Source: Gnetum montanum (lineage: Eukaryota; Streptophyta; Gnetopsida; Gnetales; Gnetaceae). Taken from it: 64,000 nucleotides of DNA. The stretch spans positions 31,378 to 95,377 of the forward strand of contig MNCI01022407.1 in the NCBI GenBank assembly GCA_015680685.1, given 5' to 3'. The translations under genes and the position numbers were made by a program. The notes below the pieces were generated by a model. The model had not been told where the DNA came from. It worked only from the letters and a program-made list of their open reading frames with translations, and did not search any database. Of the stretch, positions 11,373 through 23,935 are shown piece after piece (within the stretch, counting starts at the first letter, position 1; every line of letters begins with the position of its first letter).

Positions 11373-14300
11373 ATGTCTTCTTCTCATAAGAGCAACTCAC
11401 CACCTAAGGACCATACACGAGATAGTCGACAACATAAAAAACATAACCAAAATTAGCCAAGTCCTAAACAATACAAGATAGTCTATACTCACCCCGATGA
11501 GTATATTCTAAACTTCACCTTTATCCTCCATCAAGAAGAACAGCTGAAATGGAGAGATTTGCAAGGTAACATTGTGTTACCCCCAGATCGTGCAGTTCCA
11601 AACATGCTTCTCTGTGCCTTAGCATAGATTGACATGATAGAATTATACATTGAATACATTGTAGAAAATTTTGATATGAGGGATTATCATCCCACAGAAG
11701 CACAACGTATGAGGGATGCTAGGCAGGAGAGTCAACATACACTTTTGAAGGGCAAAGGTCTGCACATCCTTAGTGAAATAGGAGATGAGGAACCCCTTAT
11801 AACAGGTTCTTTAGCAAATGATATTCCCACTCCTAACAATGGTGAGGAGGTAGGGTATCAGAACTTATGATTAACGATACATAACCATGGTTCTGATGCA
11901 TGTGAACACCAACTATTCATAGAGGGAACAACCACTCATGCTAAGGATGGGAACTTAGATTGTCACCACGATCGGGGCCATACCAATCGAAGAAAAGGCA
12001 AGAAACATCATCATGGCGATGGTTCCCCTTCTTCTTTCCCTTCTTCACATCACTCACCCTCTCCTTACACATATGGGTGTAGCCATCATGAATAGAATAG
12101 AGAGGATAAAGGTAGATAAAATGAGAGACCTCGATGGGAAAGTCGAGAGAGAGGACAAGGTCAAGGACGTAGGGAACAATGCAGACATCATAGGCATCAT
12201 GAAAGAGATAATCATGACAAGCCCCTACTCACAACCTAAAGTATTCTTGACATAATGGAGGCAGTTAGGATTCCCACAAGGCATTTAAAAGATAGTCGGA
12301 TCAAATGTTTAGACATAAACAATATCCCACAATTTGAAGGGGGATACAATGCTGACCTACAAAATCATTTATAGGAATTACACGATGACTGTGCCTTGAA
12401 GAATATAGAAAATGAGTGGCAAAAACTTAAGTTATTCCCAAGGACACTCACCAAGGAAGCAGAGGGCTGGTACCAATCCTTAGAACTGGAAACCATCAAG
12501 AGGTGGAGTACGATGCTAGAACTATTCAATGAAAAGTATCAAACGTACTCTAGAGTGTCCAATTTGCGTAAGCAGATCCAAGGCTGGAAGCAAGGTACTG
12601 ATGAATCCTTGGATTTTGCCATCACCTACTACTACACATTATTACATCGTTGCCTAGGCCATGGGTACGCTTAGAGGGATCAACTTCACCACATCGTGGA
12701 TGGGCTAAGGCATGAAACTAAAAGAACCCTTGGGACTTATGCCCAAGGGAAACTCTCATAACTTAGAGCCCATGAAGTACATTTCTTGTTGGAGCAAGTA
12801 GCAAAAGAAGAATGTGAGCTATGAAAAAGGGAAAGTGTGGAAGAATACAACCATGATCCCTCTCTTCTAAAGAAGGGAGTGAAATTTTGTGATGAAGAGG
12901 ATGAGTCACCAATCGAAGAGTTGGTGAACATAAAGACTTTGTCGCTTCAAAAGCTCACAACAGAAATAGCGGCTAAGGTAGATGACGTATGGAGTTCCTT
13001 AGACTCTAAAATTGAAACTGTCCTAAAAATTGTAGAAGATTCTAAGGTAGAACAAAGTAGTAACAAAGGTAAGAAAAAGTGGAGAGATTTAGGCCCTGGA
13101 CATAACAAGAGTAAGGGGAAAATCACTAACTCCAATGTGGCTATGGACTTTGACATAGACGATGATGGTGGATGTGAGATCTGCCAATATGACCATCCTA
13201 AGGGATGTTATCCAATTATCTCACATCTACAGGAGTCTGGGGTGTATGCACTTAATCCAAGACTCAACCAACGGCAAACACCCTAAAGGTTACCTTATCC
13301 ACAAGGTAACCCAAGGTAGTTCCACCAACCCTTAACATATTATCCAAGTGGAACTCCACCACAACCCATTGGACAACATCAGCAGTGGAAATACCCATAG
13401 TCATGGGGGATGCCACCACCGAAACATCAATACCCTTACCAGTAGCCTGACCCTTATGAATATTATGTGCAGAAGCTGATTTCTCCAAGTGACTCTATGA
13501 GTCACACAACCCCCCACCATCACTACCAAGTTTGGGAGTACTTTAGAAGGACTCCTTCTCCTCTGAGAAACACTCCATACCCACACCATCCTCCCAATTC
13601 ATCTGCACCTCTTCCACAAGTAGTTCTCATAACACCTCATTCTCCAGCAATGCAAGGGGAACTTCCTACCCAACCGTAGCAATGTCATGCTACGAGAGCT
13701 GTAAATATCCAACCTGCTGCTGGTTCTAACAACTATAAAAAGAGAAGACCTTTCTTCAAAATTAAAATCCTAGAAAAACTCTCACAACAATAAGCAGTTG
13801 GGCCCATGTACACTCCTCCACCATCTGACACTTCAGAGCACTCTTTTGTCCAACAAAGCTTAATGCATATGATTATGTTAACACATACCATTACTCACTG
13901 GATCAAGGTAGGCCACCTTCCCAGGAAACTAACTGATCCTGGAAGTCCCTTAATCTATTTACAAATTGCCAAAAATAAATCACATAGGGCTCTTCTTGAC
14001 TCAAGTTCTAGAGTTAACTTAATTTCATGAGAGATGTATCACGCTTGGAACCTGCCCCAACTTAAGAAGAACAACATTCAACTAAAGTTGGTAGACTAGT
14101 CCATCATCATTCCCTTGGGATTGATGGAGGACATCATTACCACTATGTGTGGTTGGTCTTACCCAGTTGATTTTTTGGTGATTGAAGTCAACAGCAATGA
14201 AGGGGACTTCCCAATTATAATGGTAAGGGCATGGATTAATACAGTAGATGCATACTTTAGGATCCACGATCTTTCCTTAGAAATTTCTAAGATAAACATT

Positions 14301-14567
14301 TATGGAAAGATCGGGAAGAGGAAAGTTCCATGAATCACATACAGTGATTCATCGGGTGATGACATGGAGGAAATGCCTCCATATAATAAGTGTTCCCTTA
14401 AAAAATTAAAACAAAGATGCCTATATGTAGCAACCACACAACTAGTAGTAGACATCCCATGGTTGACAGCTACTAGAAGGAGAAGAGAAATATGCATGGA
14501 ACGAACTGATGAGACCAGCCATGCCAACAATGAAAGCATAGAGACATTGGAATATAAGCGTTGCTAA
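11373..14567 (+). pseudogene. gag-protease polyprotein of element A (1065 codons, stops only)
   Basis: Structural polyprotein of the family. From the ATG at 11373 (MSSSSHKSN) to 14567 everything lies in one frame with about 19 stops and no frameshift. Order: Ser/His-rich N-terminus; capsid (about 12300-12830: WYQSLELE, LFNEKYQTYSR, RCLGHGYA), typical of Retrotrans_gag; Glu-rich linker; a zinc-knuckle-like CEICQYDHPKGC (about 13174-13210); Pro/Tyr-rich spacer; and a retropepsin-like domain at about 13900-14330. The latter has ALLDSSSRVNLIS, where Athila proteases have D-L-G/S, then VDFLVIEVN and PIIM. The active-site Gly is lost. The frame ends soon after the protease with no RT. Confidence 0.88.
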
Positions 14568-16642
14568 CTTCCATTTTTTAATCTAAGATCATTAATTGGG
14601 AAAAGTTGGGCACTTCTACGAAATTTAAACAGGTGCTCATCATTTCGGATCTCTCCCTTTCCACTCAATCATGGTGGAGATGGCCACCTATGCTAATCAT
14701 ATGGGGCCCTCAGTTCTTTTAAGTTTTTTTTTACGTTTTTTTTATAATGATTTTTTCTTACACATTTGTATTTTACAAATTTCTTTAACTTTTCTAGTTT
14801 TTGTTTTACAACTTTCTTTAACTTTTCTTGGTTTTTTTACAACATCGTTAAACATTTTCATTCTGTGTGTGTGTGTGTGTGTTCCATCCTATAAGTTTGT
14901 CACCCAATAAGTTTTTAGAATGATGGTATGAACTATTTTCATATTGATTGCTAATGTTTGGTTTTTACCTTTCAGTCACAATGTTGATACTAAGGTATGT
15001 TTCTTTTGGTATGGAAGGGAATGAGATCACTTCATCCATCCATCCACTCATTTCTATGGTCTCTCTCAACTTGGACATGTACAGTCCCTTCCTTAATAAG
15101 AACTTAAATGAATTAGTGACTGGGTATTTCTCAAACTAAGGAAGGACTCAAGTATTGAATAGGGTATGACTTCAAGGGAACTTGATGCTTTTGTGTTAGC
15201 CATTCTCTTGGATGCTTGGATGTTTTCTTCTTGAGTTTTCTTGCCATTAAAATGTTATCCAACTATCGGAAGCTGAGACAATAAAAATAAACAATCTTTG
15301 CATGGTGTGGTTCTCACACATAAAAACAAAAAAAGAAAAAAAGAAGAAGAAAAAAGTGAGAATTCAAAGTACACCCCGTAGAAGAAATAAACTTGGGCTA
15401 CAAGCACTGGTTATGGAACCAAAAGTGTTCCCTCTAACTAAGGTCCTTCTCCCTTCCCATTCTCTCCTTTGTTTCATTGGAATGGTGGTGACTCTTGGGT
15501 AAGGCATCCTTATTATCCAAGTGGATGGTTTAGCTTAATGCATTGATTTGAAGTCACTGGATGTGGTTGTTTTGAGGCTGGAGTTGGAATGAGATTTTCC
15601 AAGTCACATTAATCATGAAGCACACAAGGGGCTATACACCACCTTGTTCTTGGGATTCCATTCCTTTCTATTCTCTCCATCCTTCTCTCCATTATTCACC
15701 TCATTGTTGGTTGTATCATTAGTGTATATTTTGGTTGATGCATTGTTTTCTTTTTGGTAAATTCTTGTAGCCCAGACTTTAACTCTTGTTCCAAATAACA
15801 TTCCTAGAGCCTACGGACTCTTTGAATGTGGGTTTGTCAGGGCATTAAGGGCATGAGCCTGCTCTGGGGAGGATCCACTGACATTCCTATTTGGAGAATT
15901 AGTTAAATTCTTCCCCTTAACATTTTGCAATTAATTTTATTTTGTTCATTTCCATCTTGACACCTATTTCATCGATTCCATAGTTTTTATTTTTTATCTA
16001 TCTTTCTTACTCCTTTCCTTTATCCATTCTAATGCTACCAGAGGTTCGCGATTAGTCATGGGGGTACAGGGCCCAATTTTTTTGATTTTTTCCTAACCCC
16101 AAATTTTTTTGATTTTCTTCCTAACCTATACACCTTCGGTAGTCATCATTACTATATCTCCCGATCCATATCAGCCATACCACAACTTAGCCAATGAACT
16201 TACATCGAAGCAAGGTATCAATTACATAATGATTCATTTTCCCTTGCTAATATAAGATTATGTTGTATGTGTAGATCATGATAATGCAATAACGGATCGG
16301 ATTTGGAGGGAACACTTGGAATGGAGTAGCCCTGGAAGTGGCTATGCAAGGAGCAAGATTGATGGCATGCTTACCGACTGATAGTGGAAGGTGTAATTTT
16401 GGCGTTGGCAGCAGCAACACTTCTTTCTCTCTCTTTCTTTCTTTCTCAGCTACCAACTAAGGCCTGATGTCATTATAATAAGGTGTTTCCCCTTGTCGTC
16501 ATGAACACCAGTTTTGTCAAGTCTTATAATGATGATCCATTCACATGTCATCCCATTAGTTCCATTCCCCTTAATAATTCCATACCTTCTTGATATTATT
16601 GTAAGGAACTTGAGGATGAGTTTTCATTCAGTCATGGGGGTA
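14568..16642 (+). other. Noncoding 3' region of element A with G-rich tract
   Basis: About 2 kb between gag-protease and the 3' LTR. It contains a T-rich stretch (14725-14860), a (GT)n run (14866-14881) and a 3' kilobase (15600-16642) that reappears inverted in D. GTCATGGGGGTA at 16631-16642 abuts the LTR and is the likely polypurine tract; D and H carry the complementary TACCCCCA at the same spot. The small frames here show no recognisable protein. Confidence 0.7.
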
Positions 16643-17681
16643 TGATGAGACACAATTCACATGAGCCACGATATCGCATCGCATGCAATATTGCATACGT
16701 GATATCGCACCCTCCCTTGCGATGTCATGTATGCAATATCGTGGTCTGCTGCCATATCTATAAATAAGAGGTGGCTCTCCCTTGTTTCTCCATCCTGGTC
16801 TAGAAGTAGGGAAACTCTGGTAGTTTGATCACTCTAGAGATAGATTATTTTCCATGTGCCCGCAGTAGGAATCCTAAAGTGAATGGATCTTTATTCGAGC
16901 AACATTGTACTTGAACACAAGTTGTGTATGACAATAAAGACGAACTTACTGGATAAACTTTACAGTGCATGGAATAGGATTTTATTTATTGTTTTTCTCT
17001 CACACTTAAACTCCTAGAATGTAGTATGAGTACGACTTGATTACGAGCATCTATGAATGTGTACGATTAGTCAAGGAATCGGCTACTCATCGCATGCAAT
17101 CTGAGTACAACTTGATTACGAGCATCTAGTGTGACTACTTGGTAATCCAGTGGCGTATTCAGGATCTGCACTTGGTAATCCCAGTGGTAGTCCTGGATGT
17201 GTACGGTTAGTCAAGGAATCGGCTACTCATTACACTTAGGCTAGATAGATTCTCTCAACCCTTTCCTCCTAGTTAGGTGCCTCAGTACGACCACTTCGAG
17301 CACGTGCGTTACGCATGGTGATCCCAGCAATGATTAGTGTTTGGTAGCCATGGTTGCATCAGTTCAGGTTGTGTATGGTAAGTGGGAATGGATGCTGACA
17401 CTAGGTTAATTTAGACTTGGTCATTAGTTAGAGTTAGTTAGTTTCTCAACCCTTCACCTTGATAGCATAGGAGAAAAACATAAGAATATATAAAAATCAT
17501 ATACCTCGGACTTACTTAACCATACGCCGTGAAAACCACAAGTAAGTCTAGGAAGAGAACAAATGATTAACCCTAAGTGTTCCATGGGGCGTGTAGGCAC
17601 TTAGTCTACGGAGTTCAACTGGATCACGTGTGCTACGGTCATTTCGTATGGTTGAGTGTAAGGGTACCTTGCCACTCATCA
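16643..17681 (+). repeat. 3' LTR of element A
   Basis: 1039 bp, TGATGAGACA..CCACTCATCA, matching the 5' LTR with scattered differences. It again opens with GATATC-type palindromes (16665-16745) and a TATA box at 16758-16766. Confidence 0.9.
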
Positions 17682-17686
17682 CCCTA

Positions 17687-19338
17687 GTAGAAGATTTAGC
17701 TATAATAGAATTATTAAAAGTTTCTATAGATACCTCATGCACAAGTGCCTCTAACACTATTACAACCATGAACTAGACATCCCCTAGTGCATAAAACTCT
17801 TTGAAGTAATATTATACTAATTTCCTTCATTCAACCTTCAAATTTCACTATTCTCTCTCCTTCTAACATTTTTAAGAGTCAAGTAATTGGTACATCTAAA
17901 AAAATACTTCCAACTAGCTAATGATTTTAAAACTATCACATTTTAGCATAGAAATTAAAATATGAAGAATGCTACCAAAAACTCATTTACAACAAATAAT
18001 CCTAAAGCATTTGTTAATTCTAAATTCTTTGTTGCTCAAGCATCAAAAGAAACTAACATGAATATTCAAAATAAATAAAATCCTAGATCATTAAGAAAAG
18101 AAATAGTGAATTATAATGCATTTTATGTCTTTGAAAGGGAAACAATTGTATTTCCAACCCAAGAATGGTGAATATAGTGTTATGGAATGCATTTATGACC
18201 TAACGCATCTAGGTTATTGATACCATGTAAAGAGCTTTACTATATAGAATAAAATTGATGTTTTCTTTCTAAAAAAACGTTAAAATATCAATTTTTCAAT
18301 TACAAGTCACTTGTCACACAATTGATCCAAATTTTTTCATTACATTGACATCTCACATGAAGGAAAGAGTTGGAGTAGATGTTTACATATATTTCCAATG
18401 GTTTTAAAAAATTTTATCTTCAATTTTTTTAAAAAAGTTACTTTGTTTCTTAGATTATTATTGATTACAATGTCATTCCTACTTTTTTGTACCAAAATTT
18501 TTTGATCCACTCTCAACTCTATCCTTCCTTGAGTAGCTTGGATTTTGCTAGTGACTTCAACATGTTTTTATAACCTAAAGATAAACTTGGAGTTAATTTT
18601 TTTTCATCTCATCAATAGAATTTTCAACCTAGTGCTCTTTCTATAAAGAATTTAATCTTCAAGACCAAAATCAAAATCCTTTCTACAAGTACCATGGACA
18701 AGATTGGTTCAACTAAAGTAATTGCAAAATTTATCTAGATTTCATTTATGCTCAGACAAAGTTTATATTGCAAGTGATTTTTCTTTGAATCTTCACATAT
18801 CATCTCATTAGCCTATTATAATTAATCTTTTGAAAACTTTATTTGATCAATTTTCCATCAAGTGGTAGCTATTTTCTCCTAACTTTCATAGTTTTTCTTG
18901 TATCAATAATTTCTATTTCAATACTTATTTTCTCCAAATATCTAGTTTTCAAGTTATTTTTTTCTTTAAGCTTGGAATATTAAGCCCAAAACTCATCAAC
19001 AAGACCACTTGGAATGGTGGAATAGAGTCCTATGTAGAATTACATTTGTCTACAAATATCTAGACAAAATCTTTGTAAATAGTGTGCAAACCATTTTACA
19101 TGAACATATCACATCACTTACAATGGTTGGTCTATATCAAGTTAATTATTCAAGTAATATGTCCCAACATGAGAGTCAAATTTCATAAAAATAAAATAAG
19201 AATTTTTTAAATACATAATACTTAAGGACAATAACTTCATACACATATCTCTTAGTTTCTAATAGGTGATAAACCTTCCAAAACAAATCTTTAAAATCCT
19301 TAGTGACCACCCATCGTTCTTTCAAATATTAAAAATCA
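17687..19338 (+). other. AT-rich background, possible L1-like LINE endonuclease remnant
   Basis: Lies between the target duplications of A and D. Around 18530-18600 a plus-strand reading gives a SDFNMFL.PKDKLGVN-like string that resembles the GDFN motif of L1-type endonucleases. A LINE reverse transcriptase remnant lies on the same strand just right of D, so D may have split one LINE. The similarity is short and the reading full of stops. Nothing else is recognised. Confidence 0.3.
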
Positions 19339-21344
19339 TTAAGTGATGAGTGGCGAGGTACCCCTACACTCAACCATACGAACATAAGCGCAACACGCGT
19401 GATCTAGTCGAACTCCGTAGACTAAGTGCCTACACGCCTCATGGAACACTTAAGGTTAATTATTCGTTTTCTTCCCAGACTTACTTGTATTTGTCATGGT
19501 GTATGGTTAAGTAAGTTTGAGGTATATGATTTTTATAGCTTTTTATGTTTTATCTCCTATGCTATTGAGGTGAAGGGTTGAAAAGACTAATTAATAACTC
19601 TAACTAACTAACTAAGTCTGAATTAACCTAGCATCAACATCCATTCCCACTTATCGTTCACACCCTGAACCAATGCAACCGTGGCTACCAAACGTTAGTT
19701 GTTGCTGGGATCACCATGCATAACGCACGTGCTTGAAGCGGTCATATTAAGGCACTTAACTAGGAGAGAAGGGTTGAGAAATATTTAATAAATAATAAAG
19801 TAATTAAAGAATAAAAAATAAATAACATTAAATAAAATCCTAATTAGCCTATTCCATGCACTGCAAGGTTTATCCAAGAAGTTTGTCTTTATTGTTGTAC
19901 ACAAACTTGTGTTTAGGTATAATGTTTGCTCAAATAAAGATCCGTTCACTCTGGAGTTCCTACTATGGGCACATGGAAAATATTCTATCTTTGGAGTGAT
20001 CAATCTTCCAGAGTTTCACTATGGCCTAAGCCTAGGATGGAAAACAAGGGAGAGTCGCCTCTTATTTATAGATATGATGGCTGTTGGTGACCGTTTGGGA
20101 TGCGACCACCAACGAGTGTCCTCGAACAGGATTTAGGTGCCTGCTAGTCTTTGGCAACACCAAGGCCTAGATACCTCCAAATAAACTCAGTAGTTAATGT
20201 GAGTATGTGTGTGTGCTGTTGCAGTATGCAGTTGTGAGAAATGTAACGATTGCGCTGTGTGTAAACTACAAATGACCTACTTTAAAGAGATTTAGCCAAC
20301 TTTGCCATGTACTATGAGTTGTTGAAAATTTCCTATTTTGTTCAACTACCTAGTCTATGCATTCCTTATAATACCTACTTGTAACAAATAAAATTTTGCA
20401 AAAACATTTGAGCACAACTCTGCAATCTACTCCTAATTTTCCTCAGAGAAAGAGATAGTTCCACAAGAAAACTAGAAATAGAGCAAGATTCAATGGAAAT
20501 AAGCAAAAAAGAAAAGAAAGCAGATTTGTGTAGACCTCAAATATTTCAACAAGGTAAAATGACACGAGTAAACACTTCACAATAAAGCTATCCCAAATTC
20601 AATATCTACGAATTGATCAAACTTCCAAAGCTCAAACAAGCAATTTCTTTAAGACAATCCTACTATGCTACCAAAAATTGCTGCGTAAACTACCACGTAC
20701 GAGACTCCATTTTTACTAGAATAGATGTCAATGATTGCATTCAAACAGAACCTTTAAAAGACTTGACAATTTTTGATTGAAATACCATGGGAATTCACTT
20801 TAAAGATAAAAAGAAGCTATTCTGGTCCCATCAAAATACCAAAGATTTTCTAAACCCTCTCGACTACTGAATTGTTCAACGGCGTGACTACAAATAGAGG
20901 CTCTCTTACAACAATCCCAATAGCAGTTTCCACACATTGCACAATAACGAAATTTACTACTAAAATGCTCTTAAGGCTTTTAAACACAAGCTCTTCTATG
21001 GAAAAATTTTAATAAAAATTTCATATCGGCCAACAAGAATAGTAAGAGCAATCTAAAAATCCCAAAATTACTTGCCAAGGATGATACTATCTAAACCACT
21101 AGCTAAACAATTTAAACAAAATAAAAAATGAAATGCATAACTCATAGGACCATGAAAAAGAGGCTGAAATCTTTCCTTTAGCAAGCCATCTTACAAGCAA
21201 TCGTTCACAATTTTTTCTTTACAAAGCTCTTCTCAAGATGTCAAAGTGTCTTCCAGTGAGAACCTAAGTGCTAACTAGTAGCCTTCAAAGTGTGATGTAT
21301 GAGACCTCCAAAAGTCCCCCTGTCCTCCTCCTTGACCCCTGAAG

Positions 21345-21354
21345 CCTTTTTATA
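21345..21354 (-). promoter_or_regulatory. TATA box of the putative solo LTR E
   Basis: On the minus strand ACCCTATAAAAAGGCTTCAG, a strong plant TATA context. GC-richer leader-like sequence follows leftward. Confidence 0.45.
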
Positions 21355-22039
21355 GGGTTCAAAGGTAGGTAGGGAAGTTACATATTCAAAAATATCTCAC
21401 CTAACTTCTCTCCCAAGTAACTTGGCCAACCAATTAGGAGATTACTTGCCCAACAAGTTAGGAGGTTACTTTTCCACCAAGTTAGGTAAGTTACAACAAT
21501 TTTGGGTGGTTGCAACCATAAAAGAGATAAAAATGCTTCATCTGACACATGTCTTCATGATAATCCAAATTAAAATTAATTATAAATATTATATTTGTAA
21601 CTATCATAGGAAGTTACAACTTTCATAGGAATAAAAGGGATAATAGCCAAATGTCTCCTTTTATAGGATGTCACACAAATATCCCATAATTGTCCTTTCC
21701 TTTTTAAATCATAAAATATTTTATTGTTATTTATATCATAATAGTAGAGATAGTAACCATGGAGTTGTTGCTCATTTCATCATCCGTCTTCATAAGCTTT
21801 TCCTCTTCTTTGGATAAGTTCATGCCACCTCCACATTCAGTTGACAATGCAAATACCATATTTGACAAAGCAGATATTCGTTCTTTGATCTTCTTTCAGC
21901 ATTTCCTTCTAATGGTAATAAACTCACACTAGGACTTCGGAAGCACCTTCAAATCATTGACCTCCCAACACCAGAGGCAATATTCGGATTCATCTTCACG
22001 TTGATTATCAATATTTCCTTTGCTAATACTGTAGCATGG

Positions 22040-22910
22040 ACGTTGCCTGATGTTGTTGCAGATGTTTCGTATGGCTTTAGCTCTCCCAGGGGCCACATTT
22101 CACGATTTAGTCGGTGACGACAGCCACCATTCCACCACCACTCGGCCTCCATTGCACTGTCGTTGCTTTGTTGTTGTTTCTCTACTAGAAATTTTGATTC
22201 TGACTCGAAACCCTACAAACCCTTGTTGCAGAAACCTACAAAAAACCCTGATGGCCTCACTACGCCATGGCCATTTTCATGAATGCCCCAGCCAAGCGTT
22301 TCTGTCGGCATACGTCCACAATGCCGTGCTGGTGCCACCGCCATCCTCTTCATCTGCCGCTGTGCCTCTCTCCTCCGCTCGCACGCTGTAGAGTGAGGCC
22401 TTGGCCCTAACTCACGTGTCTAGTGTTTCGGATCTATCTTTCATGATTTTTTTTATCATCACAAAGGTTATAAATCATCGTTTATCAATCAGGGAAGTAA
22501 ATTGTTTCTGCCTTTTATCTATTTTCAAAACAATGGCAGAGTACACGGTCATTGACTTGATGAGGGTTTTCTTTGGTGCAGGTTTTGATGACTTCGGCTT
22601 CGGCTGCTTCTCAGCAAGCACATCCTCATGAGGCCACACTTCAGAAAACAAATTAACCCTAATAGAAATGGCTGGCCGCGGTGCCCCATTCTACAAAATT
22701 CTCGGGCTCTCATCTCCAGCATCGCCCATAACGTTTTTCCAGCTGCCACACTAATCTTGAACATATTTTTGCTTGTGACACCGGCACAGGAAGAGGGTCG
22801 TGCCATCGATCGAGAATTGCAGGCGCTGCTGATTTGTTTGAAAAAATGCTGGCATCATCCAGACTTCTTGTTGGAACCCTCACGACATCTTAGCGTAGAT
22901 TTGGATTGAA
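22040..22910. other. GC-richer block inside E, unidentified, possibly captured exon or leader DNA
   Basis: Composition differs from the AT-rich surroundings and frames are open on both strands (22050-22391 and 22628-22909 plus; 22549-22806 minus). A plus-strand ATG at 22668 in a good context starts MAGRGAPFYKILGLSSPASP, which looks like the beginning of a real plant protein but soon stops. I do not recognise it. It lies next to the xanthine dehydrogenase fragments and may be another captured host segment. Confidence 0.3.
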
Positions 22911-23148
22911 CACAGTGATTCAACACATGAACATCATTTTTGCTTTCGATTTTAAGCACAGCAAATCCTTATTTCTACATTGCTTCTCTTGATCTTTGCT
23001 TTGTTCTGCATTGTTTTGCACAATGGTTTTCTTCTGGCTGTAGTTTTGCATAGGGTTTCAATGGTTTCTGTCTCACCATTCATATTTTTAACTTCCTACC
23101 AACATTCACAAGGCTTTCCCATTGAAGGGAAAATGAAAGTTAAATGTT

Positions 23149-23617
23149 CTAAAACTCCTGAACTGTTTTTAATATACAAACTGTTATCAGTCTTAACACA
23201 TCAAGGATTGGTTTGTAGCCTGTGCAACGACACAAGCTTCCTACAAGACAATCTTCAATTTGACCTTGTTCAGGTGGGCTCGTAGAAGACCTTAATATGG
23301 TATACATGGACATTATAAAACCAATAGTTTGAGATCCATGAGATTTAGCCAATAGTTTCTGGATAGGATGAAGCTTTTGTTCATTTTCTACACCCTCCAC
23401 AGTAATTACATGCATTTCCTCTATAGAATAAAATGGAGCCAAACATGCATTGATAACTCGATGAATTGATTTTTTTTGGATCATAATGAGACACAAGAAC
23501 AATGCATGCTCCACAACCACCTTCTCCATAGCCACATTTTGTACCCGTGAGTCCTAAACTTGAAGCTTTGCTGAAAAATGAGCAATTGGAAGACCCACTC
23601 CTATTCCATCGTGCCAA
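23149..23617 (-). pseudogene. Xanthine dehydrogenase N-terminal [2Fe-2S] domain fragment
   Basis: Clear similarity to the iron-sulphur N-terminus of plant xanthine dehydrogenase, the molybdenum enzyme that oxidises hypoxanthine and xanthine to urate. Segments in order: GLTGTKCGYGEGGCGAC (about 23530-23590), SHYDPKK, then after a frameshift INACLAPFYSIEEMHVITVEG, SHGSQ, GFIMSMY and LCRCTGYKPI. Two cluster ligands are gone: the first Cys of CGEGGCGAC reads Tyr, and the CGFCTPG segment of the second cluster is deleted between SHGSQ and GFIMS. It is therefore a non-functional fragment. The coding strand is the same as the putative LTR transcript. Confidence 0.85.
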
Positions 23618-23689
23618 TTACATAAGATGGCATCTTTTCATAAGGAGTCACTGTAGACTTGTAGAAATCAGGAATATCAAGATGTACCT

Positions 23690-23935
23690 TTTCAGACACC
23701 CAAAGAATTTGAAAAGGAAACTCAACGTCAATGATTTCCTAAACTCAACCATGCCACCAAGAGCATTATTTTTTATCGAAACATCTTGTTGTACCACCTT
23801 GAAAGAATTCTCAAAAGTATCAAATGTCCATGGCTTCCCAATAAATCATGTCAGCATTTACAATTGCAATGTCATCATCCCTTCGATGAGCTTGTTTAAA
23901 TTCCTTCACATATTCATGCTTTCTGGTAAATGGTA
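23690..23935 (-). pseudogene. Xanthine dehydrogenase FAD-domain fragment
   Basis: Reads EYVKEFKQAHRRDDDIAIVNA and, after a deletion and frame change, IGKPW..FKVVQQD and GGMVEFRKSLTLSF. These motifs lie in the middle of plant xanthine dehydrogenase, yet here they stand upstream (in minus-strand order) of the N-terminal fragment at 23149-23617. About 40 residues expected between the two parts are missing. The reversed order shows that the gene pieces were rearranged. Confidence 0.8.

Larger units (their letters stand above)
10241..17681 (+). mobile_element. Element A: complete family-1 gag-protease-only LTR retrotransposon
   Basis: 7441 bp with two LTRs (10241-11230 and 16643-17681), a tRNA-Asp primer site at 11232, one gag-protease frame (11373-14567), about 2 kb of noncoding 3' region and a G-rich tract abutting the 3' LTR. 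The flanks CCCGA (10236-10240) and CCCTA (17682-17686) form a 5-bp target duplication with one change. There is no RT, RNase H or integrase between the LTRs, so the element must borrow them. It matches D in structure throughout, so the missing pol is a family trait. Confidence 0.9.

Noticed and set aside
23149-23617. Functional host xanthine dehydrogenase locus
   Set aside because: Only scrambled fragments, with frameshift, lost cluster ligands and no remaining exons within the E borders.
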